A stretch of 64,000 nt of DNA from Chitinimonas sp. BJYL2 (GTDB lineage Bacteria; Pseudomonadota; Gammaproteobacteria; Burkholderiales; Chitinimonadaceae). Position 1 is the stretch's first letter. Each line of letters starts with the position of its first letter. Both the position numbers and the translations under genes were made by a program. Positions 1 to 6,012 of this stretch are shown here, piece by piece. The notes beneath the pieces are model-generated. The model searched no databases. It had not been told where the DNA came from and saw nothing but the letters and a program-made list of their open reading frames with translations. Location of the stretch: the NCBI RefSeq assembly GCF_027257935.1, contig NZ_JANZKW010000006.1:1-64000 (forward strand), read 5' to 3'.

Positions 1-118
1 GCGAACTTATTAAGTCAGGGGAAAAAATTTCTAACCTTTCAGTCAACCTGACCGCCCAAAGCTGCGCTTTGGGTTCCCTCCATGCCTCCGGCATTCCGGC
101 GGCAGGTTACTTCTAACG
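1..118 (+). other. Partial integron cassette (3' end only)
   Basis: This is the tail of a cassette whose body lies left of the window. Only about 28 bases precede its attC, too few to assign a reading frame or product. Its right limit is the G of the attC core at 118, the expected integrase cut point. By orientation the integrase gene and attI should lie further left. Confidence 0.7.
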
Positions 119-124
119 TTAGGT
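29..124 (+). repeat. attC site 1
   Basis: 96-bp attC. The inverse core is imperfect (TTCTAAC, 29-35); the core is GTTAGGT (118-124). The outer arms are AACCTG and CAGGTT, the minority type shared with sites 7 and 10. It contains the central palindrome CCCAAAGCTGCGCTTTGGG and a distal hairpin ATGCC-TCC-GGCAT. Confidence 0.9.
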
Positions 125-132
125 TCCGCCAC

Positions 133-525
133 ATGCCAGAGGCATCAATTCTGTTAGAGGTTGATCGTGACAGTGTTTGTGCAGGTGATGACTGCCAGTC
201 ACACACTGCAAATCTGCCCGTTTCATTAGAAGCACCCCTACTTGAGGTCGTTAATCAGGCTCAGAGGGCTTGTGCTCTCGCTGGAATTGCCGGTGGGAAC
301 GCAACATGGCTAGTGGACACACAAGGCTATGGTAAGGGTTGCATTGGCGTCGTCGCGCAACAGTGGAAGGAGCCGAAGGTCGTTCTTGACCTCAACACGC
401 CCGCACAGCAACTGTGGCCTAACGGTATTGGCTCAATCTACTTCCGCTACTGGTGTCAGTCAGATCCCGAGGCGGTTTTCACCGCAATCAAATCTGGCGG
501 CGAGCTTCCTGCGAGGCACTCGTGA
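133..525 (+). CDS. Hypothetical cassette protein
   Basis: 130-residue soluble protein that I do not recognise; the only convincing gene of cassette 1 (119-616). The open frame reaches back into the attC to 82, but ATG 133 is the first ATG after the recombination point, with AGGT of the attC core about 8 bases upstream as a possible ribosome-binding element. It has several cysteines, including the pair in DSVCAGDDC near the N-terminus, and no signal peptide or membrane segment. The TGA stop sits just before the next inverse core. The function is unknown; its reality is inferred from position and frame length. Confidence 0.6.
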   Translation: MPEASILLEVDRDSVCAGDDCQSHTANLPVSLEAPLLEVVNQAQRACALAGIAGGNATWLVDTQGYGKGCIGVVAQQWKEPKVVLDLNTPAQQLWPNGIGSIYFRYWCQSDPEAVFTAIKSGGELPARHS

Positions 526-526
526 A

Positions 527-622
527 ACCTAACCTTTCGGTCAACGTGACAGCCCAAAGCTGCGCTTTGGGTTCCCTCCGCTGCTTCGCAGCTCCGGCTG
601 CACGTTACCTCCAACGTTAGGT
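527..622 (+). repeat. attC site 2
   Basis: 96 bp, inverse core ACCTAAC (527-533), core GTTAGGT (616-622). Outer arms are AACGTG and CACGTT, with the central palindrome and a distal hairpin GCTGC-TTC-GCAGC. The inverse core is the reverse complement of the opening of cassette 1 (TTAGGT at 119). Confidence 0.95.
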
Positions 623-627
623 GCTCT

Positions 628-891
628 ATGGGTCTGGACACAGTTGAGCTCGTGCTATTTGCAGAAAAGGAATTCTCAATTGCACTTCCAGATGACAAAG
701 TGGCCGAGATTCGTACAGTTCGGGAATTCTGCGATCTGATTGAACAACAAATTAAATTAGACGGGCGTGAGGTTGACGGTGCTGCAGTGCTAGATTTCGT
801 CACCACAACGCTCACTTCGAAATTTAAGGTTCCAAGATCACAGATTACGGAATCAGCGGAAATAGTTAAGGAATTAGGGCTCGACCAATGA
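628..891 (+). CDS. Acyl-carrier-protein-like protein lacking the phosphopantetheine serine
   Basis: 87 residues, the sole gene of cassette 2. The N-terminal half matches the ACP family around the attachment site: MGLDTVELVLFAEKEF followed by IALPDDKVAEIRTV, like the GxDSxxxVExxxxxExxFxIxIPD pattern of known carrier proteins. In carrier proteins the serine of the DS pair takes 4'-phosphopantetheine; here that position is threonine (D4-T5). The C-terminal half (about 50-87) looks like a second ACP-type helix pair ending in ELGLD. Either it is a non-phosphopantetheinylated relative or threonine is tolerated; the sequence cannot decide. The start ATG lies 5 bases after the attC core. Confidence 0.7.
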   Translation: MGLDTVELVLFAEKEFSIALPDDKVAEIRTVREFCDLIEQQIKLDGREVDGAAVLDFVTTTLTSKFKVPRSQITESAEIVKELGLDQ

Positions 892-895
892 GCGC

Positions 896-991
896 ACCTA
901 ACCTTTCGGTCAACGTGACGGCCCAAAGCTGCGCTTTGGGTTCCCTCCATGCCTGCGGCATTCCGGCCGCACGTTACCTCCAACGTTAGGT
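896..991 (+). repeat. attC site 3
   Basis: 96 bp, inverse core ACCTAAC (896-902), core GTTAGGT (985-991). Outer arms AACGTG/CACGTT, central palindrome, distal hairpin ATGCC-TGC-GGCAT. Confidence 0.95.
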
Positions 992-994
992 GTG

Positions 995-1024
995 TTGTCC
1001 TGCCGCTTAGCGCTTTGCTAGACT
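995..1024 (+). promoter_or_regulatory. Possible sigma-70 promoter inside cassette 3
   Basis: A TTGTCC box (995-1000) and a TAGACT box (1019-1024) are 18 bases apart, each 4/6 to consensus, about 20 bases before the first start codon of the cassette. A cassette-borne promoter would fit the terminator at the far end of the same cassette. The match is weak. Confidence 0.3.
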
Positions 1025-1046
1025 GCGAGAACCTTAAGATTCAACC

Positions 1047-1331
1047 ATGCGCCGTTACTCTCAAAACGCACTGATGGCACTGTTCTTGATCGTTCTTGCC
1101 GTTTTCTCGGCAAGCGGCGTTGCTCGTGCATCGGATGAACAGTGCGAATGTTGTGTTGTTGAGGTTGCTTTCATGTGCAGCTCTTGTAGCGTTTGCACCC
1201 TCAGCGCTGCTGTACCGGCTTCGGCAACGTCCTTCTCTGTCCCTCGCACACCGTTAGTCAGCGCACTGAGAGTACTAACGTCATCCGAGCACATCGAAAC
1301 CATCTGGCACCCACCAAAGACCGTGGCCTGA
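1047..1331 (+). CDS. Small secreted Cys-rich protein, CzcI/CopL-like in layout
   Basis: 94 residues. An N-terminal signal peptide (about 1-28, ending near VARA) precedes a Cys-rich stretch with CECC (33-36) and CSSCSVC (44-50), a low-complexity middle, and a C-terminus reading IETIWHPPK. A short exported protein with clustered cysteines and a Pro-rich tail recalls the small periplasmic metal-resistance proteins CzcI and CopL; this is a resemblance of layout, not a confident assignment. It is the first of two Cys-rich exported ORFs in cassette 3; the second begins 37 bases downstream. Confidence 0.6.
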   Translation: MRRYSQNALMALFLIVLAVFSASGVARASDEQCECCVVEVAFMCSSCSVCTLSAAVPASATSFSVPRTPLVSALRVLTSSEHIETIWHPPKTVA

Positions 1332-1368
1332 CGTTAATTCATCTCTCTATCTAACGTAAGGATCAGCC

Positions 1369-1488
1369 ATGAAAACCAAGTTCGTTGTTCTTGTCAGCGC
1401 TGCTGCGCTTTCTGTCACCGTTTATGCTGGTGAAATCTGCTGCGCTGTTGCTGAGCTTTGCTGCGCAGGCTCGCCCCCGTGCTGCTAA
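1369..1488 (+). CDS. 39-residue secreted Cys-rich peptide
   Basis: Very short ORF beginning MKTKFVVLVSAAALSV, with a good signal peptide cut most likely after VYA (residue 20). The mature part of about 19 residues has six cysteines as three adjacent pairs (24-25, 31-32, 38-39). A well-placed AAGGA (1358-1362) lies 6 bases before the ATG, strong support for translation. It follows another exported Cys-rich ORF and precedes an intrinsic terminator. Paired cysteines could bind metal or form disulfides; either role is inference. It is shorter than usual gene-calling limits, so it would normally be missed. Confidence 0.65.
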   Translation: MKTKFVVLVSAAALSVTVYAGEICCAVAELCCAGSPPCC

Positions 1489-1514
1489 GCACTAGCATCT
1501 CTCACTTGTAAGGC

Positions 1515-1550
1515 CAGCCCCTGCCGCTTCGGTGGTTGGGGCTGTTTTCT
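1515..1550 (+). terminator. Intrinsic terminator inside cassette 3
   Basis: CAGCCCC (1515-1521) pairs with GGGGCTG (1538-1544), followed by TTTTCT. It lies just after the 39-residue peptide gene and before the attC, so the cassette ends its own transcript, which is not typical of integron cassettes. Confidence 0.75.
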
Positions 1551-1558
1551 ATGCACAC

Positions 1559-1654
1559 ACCTAACCTTTCGGTCAACGTGACGGCCCAAAGCTGCGCTTT
1601 GGGTTCCCTCCACGCCTGCGGCGTTCCGGCCGCACGTTACCTCCAACGTTAGGT
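1559..1654 (+). repeat. attC site 4
   Basis: 96 bp, inverse core ACCTAAC (1559-1565), core GTTAGGT (1648-1654). Outer arms AACGTG/CACGTT, distal hairpin ACGCC-TGC-GGCGT. Confidence 0.95.
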
Positions 1655-1663
1655 TTCTTAAAT

Positions 1664-2149
1664 ATGCGTACACTCTTACTAACCGCCGCCTTTGTGCTTT
1701 CTATATCCGGAGTGGCTGCGGACAAAAAAATCGACGACCAAGTTGTTCTGGTGAGCGATCAAGATAAAGACATGAATGCCGCCATTGCTCACGCACAATC
1801 AACTTTGGACAGCTTTCTAGAGCTGTCTGAGAAACCCCCTTTCGGAGCTTCCAATTTTAAGGTCAAGGTTATGTTCTCGGACAAAAATGGTGCCGAACAT
1901 TTCTGGGTTACCCCGTTTAAGAAATCCGGCAATGAATTCGTTGGCGTTGTAGCCAATGAGGCTCAATATGTAACCTCAATAGAAATTGGTAAAACCTACC
2001 GTTTTTCCCGAGAGCAAATAACTGACTGGGGCTACCAGCAAGGCAACAAGCAAGTTGGTAGCTTTACTGTCTGCGTACTCTTCAAAACAATGCCTAAAGA
2101 TATTGTTGCTCGTTACAAGCAAGATCATGGCTTCGATTGCGAAACCTAA
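1664..2149 (+). CDS. Exported DUF2314 protein
   Basis: 161 residues, cassette 4. A signal peptide (about 1-19) precedes a domain that I assign to DUF2314 from EHFWVTPF, the FVGVVAN segment, an EIGKTYRFSREQITDW stretch and a late GSFTVCVLF. DUF2314 proteins are small beta-rich proteins of unknown function, sometimes found with predicted toxins and in cassettes. The ATG lies 9 bases after the attC core. The stop TAA (2147-2149) is supplied by the inverse core of the next attC. Confidence 0.75.
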   Translation: MRTLLLTAAFVLSISGVAADKKIDDQVVLVSDQDKDMNAAIAHAQSTLDSFLELSEKPPFGASNFKVKVMFSDKNGAEHFWVTPFKKSGNEFVGVVANEAQYVTSIEIGKTYRFSREQITDWGYQQGNKQVGSFTVCVLFKTMPKDIVARYKQDHGFDCET

Positions 2150-2239
2150 CCTTGCGGTCAACGTGACGGCCCAAAGCTGCGCTTTGGGTTCCCTCCATGC
2201 CTGCGGCATTCCGGCCGCACGTTACCTCCAACGTTAGGT
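2144..2239 (+). repeat. attC site 5
   Basis: 96 bp, inverse core ACCTAAC (2144-2150), core GTTAGGT (2233-2239). It has CCTTGCGG where most sites read CCTTTCGG. Outer arms AACGTG/CACGTT, distal hairpin ATGCC-TGC-GGCAT. Overlaps the stop codon of the preceding gene. Confidence 0.95.
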
Positions 2240-2244
2240 ACTTT

Positions 2245-2619
2245 GTGATTCAGCAGACCGCATCGCCTGATATTGCCTATGCAAAGTACATGATTGCATG
2301 GCTTCATAGAATTACGATCCCAGGCGTTACTGAGATACAGGAGCAGTTTTTAGAGCTTGAGCAACATTGGAACGGCACTAAGAATGCAGACCTAGAGAAG
2401 ATTCGAGTAAAAATCTGGACTTGGGTTGATTCCAATCAGAACTCATCTGATCGCATAGATAAAGTCATGTTGGTCGCACGAATGGTTTTGTGTCTCGCAT
2501 ATCCGGACAATCGTGAGCTTGAAGATATGGGTTTCTTTGATGACTTACTAAGTAACTACGGCATATCAAGAAATGAAATTAACCTTTATGACGCAGACCA
2601 TCTTCCATCACGTACCTAA
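2245..2619 (+). CDS. Hypothetical cassette protein
   Basis: 124 residues, unrecognised, gene of cassette 5. The open frame runs back through the attC to 2197, but translation from inside the attC would change on every recombination, so I place the start at GTG 2245, six bases after the core; ATG 2290 is the alternative. The protein is acidic and mostly helical, with aromatic clusters (KIWTWVDSNQ, YPDNRELEDMGFFDDLL) and no export signal. It resembles small, possibly immunity-like cassette proteins in composition only. The TAA stop falls in the next inverse core. Confidence 0.55.
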   Translation: MIQQTASPDIAYAKYMIAWLHRITIPGVTEIQEQFLELEQHWNGTKNADLEKIRVKIWTWVDSNQNSSDRIDKVMLVARMVLCLAYPDNRELEDMGFFDDLLSNYGISRNEINLYDADHLPSRT

Positions 2620-2709
2620 CCTTTCGGTCAACGTGACGGCCCAAAGCTGCGCTTTGGGTTCCCTCCACGCCTGCGGCGTTCCGGCCGCACGTTACCTCCA
2701 ACGTTAGGC
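2614..2709 (+). repeat. attC site 6
   Basis: 96 bp, inverse core ACCTAAC (2614-2620), core GTTAGGC (2703-2709). Outer arms AACGTG/CACGTT, distal hairpin ACGCC-TGC-GGCGT. The preceding stop codon lies in its inverse core. Confidence 0.95.
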
Positions 2710-2720
2710 ACTTTGCAGCG

Positions 2721-3158
2721 ATGGCCATAGCCCGCCTTTCCTCTAATGCAGTAGCTCTATACAAATACTTGCTGCCAGCTTTCTGGTTCATCTTTTCGGC
2801 ATACGCAGCGTATAGCTCTTTCTCATCAGGCGAGGTTTCCCTTTTAACTGCCATCCCACTACTATTCATTTTCGGTGGCTATTTTCTTTTCAAGAAATAC
2901 GCCTTTGACCTAGCAGATGAAGTCATCGACGAAGGCGATCAGTTAAAAATTATCTACCTTAATAGTGAACGTATCGTCAAACTGCACGAAATATCCAAAG
3001 TAACGGACGAAAAGAAAATGCAGCCGCGCCGTATCAATATCCACCTAGACAATTCGAACGAAGTAATTGCATTCATACCCAAAGGTGAGGCGGGCCTAGG
3101 CTTGCTGTCCGAGAGTACAATCTTTCGCGATTTATCTACGAAACTACGGATGAAATAA
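2721..3158 (+). CDS. Two-helix membrane protein with cytoplasmic C-terminal domain
   Basis: 145 residues, cassette 6. Two hydrophobic segments (about 17-33 and 40-58) form a hairpin, followed by a soluble beta-rich domain (about 62-145) reading QLKIIYLNSERIVKLHEISK, which in layout resembles small bacterial proteins with a PH-like domain behind a TM hairpin. The likely location is the inner membrane with a cytoplasmic tail. No family is assigned with confidence. The cassette opens with TTAGGC and closes with the matching GCCTAAC. Confidence 0.6.
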   Translation: MAIARLSSNAVALYKYLLPAFWFIFSAYAAYSSFSSGEVSLLTAIPLLFIFGGYFLFKKYAFDLADEVIDEGDQLKIIYLNSERIVKLHEISKVTDEKKMQPRRINIHLDNSNEVIAFIPKGEAGLGLLSESTIFRDLSTKLRMK

Positions 3159-3160
3159 GT

Positions 3161-3256
3161 GCCTAACCTTTCAGTCAACCTGACCGCCCAAAGCTGCGCT
3201 TTGGGTTCCCTCCATGCCTCCGGCATTCCGGCGGCAGGTTACTTCCAACGTTAGGT
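3161..3256 (+). repeat. attC site 7
   Basis: 96 bp, inverse core GCCTAAC (3161-3167), core GTTAGGT (3250-3256). Minority arm type AACCTG/CAGGTT, distal hairpin ATGCC-TCC-GGCAT, like site 1. Confidence 0.95.
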
Positions 3257-3266
3257 GGCTGCGCGT

Positions 3267-3827
3267 ATGCATACACTTTGCTTTCTTTCGAATATGTCTA
3301 GCACCGAATGGGCTGCTTGGATTCAGGCCATAGGTTCAGTAGCTGCAATAATTGCAGCTGCCTGGATCGCAATACATCAATCAAAAATTCAGCATCGTAA
3401 TGCACTTGAAGTACATAAGACTGAGCAGCTCACAGCTCAAATTAGCATTGCGAAAACACTATATGTTCTTTCTGCAAATTCTTCGAAGGCAATGAAGCAC
3501 ATTGCGAGTCAACTTCACGACCGAGAAGCCATTAGCCATGCCGCCGAAGGTCATATCCATTGCGATATAGGCGAATTAATCCGCATCGATACATATCTAG
3601 GCTCCATCCCCCTTCACTCAATTCCCTATTCGTTGGTGACACCAACCATGGTGTTGGAAGCCACCGTACGACAGTTCAAAGATAAAATCGAAATGGCGCT
3701 ACGGCTCCACAGGAATATGGACGCCAGCATGTTTGATGATTTCTTTAAGACAGTCACAACCATGAGTTCTAGTCTTGAGGCCACATGCCAAGATTTCGAG
3801 GCCGAAGTGAAGAGGCTAGAGGGATAA
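3267..3827 (+). CDS. Hypothetical single-pass membrane-anchored protein
   Basis: 186 residues, cassette 7. ATG 3267 is chosen because AGGTGG, created by the attC core plus the cassette's first bases (3253-3258), sits 8 bases upstream. GTG 3255 overlaps the core and ATG 3294 has no such site. One membrane helix (about residues 18-36, WIQAIGSVAAIIAAAWIAI) is followed by a helical soluble region. The layout is common among uncharacterised cassette and prophage proteins. No catalytic motif is seen. Confidence 0.6.
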   Translation: MHTLCFLSNMSSTEWAAWIQAIGSVAAIIAAAWIAIHQSKIQHRNALEVHKTEQLTAQISIAKTLYVLSANSSKAMKHIASQLHDREAISHAAEGHIHCDIGELIRIDTYLGSIPLHSIPYSLVTPTMVLEATVRQFKDKIEMALRLHRNMDASMFDDFFKTVTTMSSSLEATCQDFEAEVKRLEG

Positions 3828-3837
3828 ATGACAAACC

Positions 3838-3934
3838 ACCTAACACTGCGGTCAACAGGGACGGCCCAAAGCTGCGCTTTGGGTTCCCTCCGCCGCAACG
3901 CGGCTCCGGCCGCCCGTTACCTCCAACGTTAGGC
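3838..3934 (+). repeat. attC site 8 (variant arms)
   Basis: 97 bp, inverse core ACCTAAC (3838-3844), core GTTAGGC (3928-3934). Its arms depart from the two common types (AACAGGG against CCCGTT, with one bulged base); distal hairpin GCCGC-AAC-GCGGC. The central palindrome is unchanged. Confidence 0.9.
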
Positions 3935-3935
3935 T

Positions 3936-4406
3936 ATGCATCTACAACAACTCGCATTCTCCAAAATTCGGGGGTTGAACTATTCAACTGGCACCGCCCT
4001 TGTAGGGTTTCGCACGTTCACAAATTTCGGCTTCGACGCGGCGGGTGAAAAAGTTATTTTTGCAAGAGTCATTGGCAAAGTCACCCCTGTCGAAGGAGTG
4101 GATTTAATTATCGCCTTGCCACACAAGGGGGATTGGGAACGAATATACGGCTGGGTTATTGCAGAAAATGGCCGCATAGTTATTGACAAGGACGCAGTAG
4201 TTTCCGATGTTTCATTAGCTATCTTTTCCCTAGTCGCATCTGTCTTTCTCATATTTTATGTCAGTAGCGCTATTGCAATAATTGGCGCCACGATATTAAT
4301 TGTACAAGGCGCAATTCGTGCGGAAGCGGCGTTCCAATGGCACGATGCGAACACCGAACTGAAAAAGACTTCTACTCGTATAAAGAATGAAATCTCAAAC
4401 CATTAA
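3936..4406 (+). CDS. Hypothetical membrane protein
   Basis: 156 residues, cassette 8. The soluble N-terminal half (about 1-85) contains GDWERIYGWVIAENGRIVID, then two adjacent hydrophobic segments (about 88-105 and 106-125) form a membrane hairpin, and a short charged tail follows. The ATG begins two bases after the attC core, so the leader on a spliced cassette is almost nil. Family unknown. The core/inverse-core pair is TTAGGC/GCCTAAC. Confidence 0.6.
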   Translation: MHLQQLAFSKIRGLNYSTGTALVGFRTFTNFGFDAAGEKVIFARVIGKVTPVEGVDLIIALPHKGDWERIYGWVIAENGRIVIDKDAVVSDVSLAIFSLVASVFLIFYVSSAIAIIGATILIVQGAIRAEAAFQWHDANTELKKTSTRIKNEISNH

Positions 4407-4424
4407 ACTCTCCGGCCAATCGTC

Positions 4425-4520
4425 GCCTAACCTTTCAGTCAACCGGACCGCCCAAAGCTGCGCTTTGGGTTCCCTACGCGGCTTCGCCGCTTCGGCGGCC
4501 CGTTACTTCCAACGTTAGGT
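4425..4520 (+). repeat. attC site 9 (variant arms)
   Basis: 96 bp, inverse core GCCTAAC (4425-4431), core GTTAGGT (4514-4520). Left arm AACCGG and right arm CCCGTT pair with a bulge; distal hairpin GCGGC-TTC-GCCGC. Confidence 0.9.
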
Positions 4521-4536
4521 TTTCTCGGAACCGACA

Positions 4537-4845
4537 ATGCTCGAATATGAAAAGGTGTTTGAATTCACAAGGCCCGAATTTGTCGCCGAGTTACACGCCT
4601 TCCTTTCGCAGGAACAAGGACAACTTAATGTTAGTTTGGTCGTCGAAAAAGCCGATGGAAGGGCCACCATCGAACTCTCTGGGTTCGATGGCTTGGCAAA
4701 TGCCGTAAGCATTCTAATTGAATCCGAGAAAGTCCTAATTTCTAAGGAAACCAACTCTGGTAAAGAATTTGGCTCAATAAGAATTGAGTGCTGGGTTGAT
4801 GAATGCTATTCGGAGCACTGGTGTGATTCCGCAGCCAAAACCTAA
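4537..4845 (+). CDS. Hypothetical small soluble protein
   Basis: 102 residues, cassette 9. Acidic, predicted alpha/beta, with no export signal and no recognised domain. The C-terminus has a short Cys/Trp-rich stretch (ECWVDECYSEHWCDS). The start ATG is 16 bases after the attC core. The stop TAA (4843-4845) is part of the inverse core of the next attC. Confidence 0.6.
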   Translation: MLEYEKVFEFTRPEFVAELHAFLSQEQGQLNVSLVVEKADGRATIELSGFDGLANAVSILIESEKVLISKETNSGKEFGSIRIECWVDECYSEHWCDSAAKT

Positions 4846-4935
4846 CCTTTCAGTCAACCTGACTGCCCAAAGCTCCGCTTTGGGTTCCCTCCGTTGCTGC
4901 GCAACTCCGGCAGCAGGTTACTTCCAACGTTAGGT
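4840..4935 (+). repeat. attC site 10
   Basis: 96 bp, inverse core ACCTAAC (4840-4846), core GTTAGGT (4929-4935). Minority arm type AACCTG/CAGGTT, distal hairpin GTTGC-TGC-GCAAC. The loop of the central palindrome reads CTCCG instead of CTGCG. Confidence 0.95.
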
Positions 4936-4943
4936 TGCAGAGT

Positions 4944-5375
4944 ATGCCGTTACCTCGCGTCTACGCCGATTTCAATGCCATCGAGTACGCCGATGAAGCA
5001 AAGACCGCCGCAAAGATGGCACTCACGGGCTATGGCACTTTGATTAGCCTCTCTCGGCAGAAATTGAGATTGGTCGAAGGAATGGCGCTGCTCTTGTGCG
5101 AGCCGGGAGACATCGAATGCGAGGCAGTGGTTCATTTCGAACGTGACCGCATAGACCCAGCAGGTCGGCTTGGCGAATGGGTGGCTAGCCTTGACCCACG
5201 AAGAATCCGAGACTGCACTTATCCTTCAGAGGCAATCACCGCACATCCGTGCATCGAATGCGGGAAAGACTTCATGGACCAAGCTGGAGCGCTGCATCGA
5301 AACTACGCAGAAGTCTGCGCAGGTTGCGGCACAAGCGTCATGGAGCCAATGGCGCCCCCAAAAAATGCAACCTAA
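4944..5375 (+). CDS. Hypothetical protein with C-terminal zinc-ribbon-like cysteines
   Basis: 143 residues, cassette 10. The N-terminal part (about 1-90) looks like a small alpha/beta domain with DFNAIEYADE near the start. The C-terminal part carries HPCIECGKDF and VCAGCGT, two CxxC pairs about 27 residues apart, as expected for a zinc ribbon. I chose ATG 4944 over TTG 4935, which overlaps the attC core. The stop TAA lies in the next inverse core. Function not recognised. Confidence 0.6.
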   Translation: MPLPRVYADFNAIEYADEAKTAAKMALTGYGTLISLSRQKLRLVEGMALLLCEPGDIECEAVVHFERDRIDPAGRLGEWVASLDPRRIRDCTYPSEAITAHPCIECGKDFMDQAGALHRNYAEVCAGCGTSVMEPMAPPKNAT

Positions 5376-5465
5376 CCTTTCGGTCAACGTGACAGCCCAA
5401 AGCTGCGCTTTGGGTTCCCTCCACGCCTGCGGCGTTCCGGCCGCACGTTACCTCCAACGTTATGT
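5370..5465 (+). repeat. attC site 11 (variant core)
   Basis: 96 bp, inverse core ACCTAAC (5370-5376), core GTTATGT (5459-5465), the only GTTATGT core here. Outer arms AACGTG/CACGTT, distal hairpin ACGCC-TGC-GGCGT. The odd core is explained because those bases belong to the next cassette. Confidence 0.95.
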
Positions 5466-5486
5466 TTCACAAATCAGCTGCATCTG

Positions 5487-6011
5487 ATGCTCAATAAATC
5501 AGCGCTAGGCAATCGTTATCTGAAAGTGAATCACGCTGGTGAAAATGGCGCGGTTTCGATTTATTCTGCACAAATCTTAATCGGAAAGTTTACTGCACCG
5601 CATTTGGTTCCACAGCTTCGTGAATTTAAAGTTCATGAAGAAATGCACCGAGCTGTATTTGCCACAGAACTACGGAGCCGGAATCATCCACGATGCAAGA
5701 GCTACTATCTTTGCGCCGTGGGCGGCTTTGCATTAGGCACTGTAACTGCCTTGCTAGGCCCATCTGCCATTGCCGCCACTACGGTCGCTGTTGAGAGCGT
5801 CGTGCTTGAGCATCTGCATCACCAGGTCACTGCGGTTGGGCACTCGGATTCCGCTGCGGCGGTTGTCATCGCTAGCATCATCGCCGACGAACAGAAGCAT
5901 CACGATCAACTCGGGCTGCACCTAAACACTGGTAACTTCTGGCCTCGTGTCATCCATCCAGTTGTCGCCGCGTCCACTAAGGCGGTCATTTGGCTAGGTA
6001 TGCGGCTGTGA
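5487..6011 (+). CDS. Coq7-like diiron hydroxylase on a cassette
   Basis: 174 residues, cassette 11. Coq7 hydroxylates demethoxyubiquinone in ubiquinone synthesis using a carboxylate-bridged diiron centre at the membrane surface. The motifs are all here: NHAGENGA (E19), EEMH (E51, H54), AVES (E103) and DEQKHH (E135, H138), giving the full set of six expected iron ligands. It is shorter than usual Coq7 (about 210 residues). The intact ligand set argues for a functional enzyme, but the substrate may differ. The cassette opens with TTATGT and closes with ACATAAC, confirming that the gene and its attC travel together. Confidence 0.8.
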   Translation: MLNKSALGNRYLKVNHAGENGAVSIYSAQILIGKFTAPHLVPQLREFKVHEEMHRAVFATELRSRNHPRCKSYYLCAVGGFALGTVTALLGPSAIAATTVAVESVVLEHLHHQVTAVGHSDSAAAVVIASIIADEQKHHDQLGLHLNTGNFWPRVIHPVVAASTKAVIWLGMRL

Positions 6012-6012
6012 A

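Noticed and set aside
82-525. Starts of cassette genes inside the attC (for example 82, 2197)
   Set aside because: A start inside the neighbouring attC would not belong to the cassette unit. Starts after the cut point were used instead.
1485-1673. Short minus-strand frames recurring at every attC, with a shared peptide
   Set aside because: They are translations of the attC repeats themselves and repeat because the sites are near-identical; no start signals.
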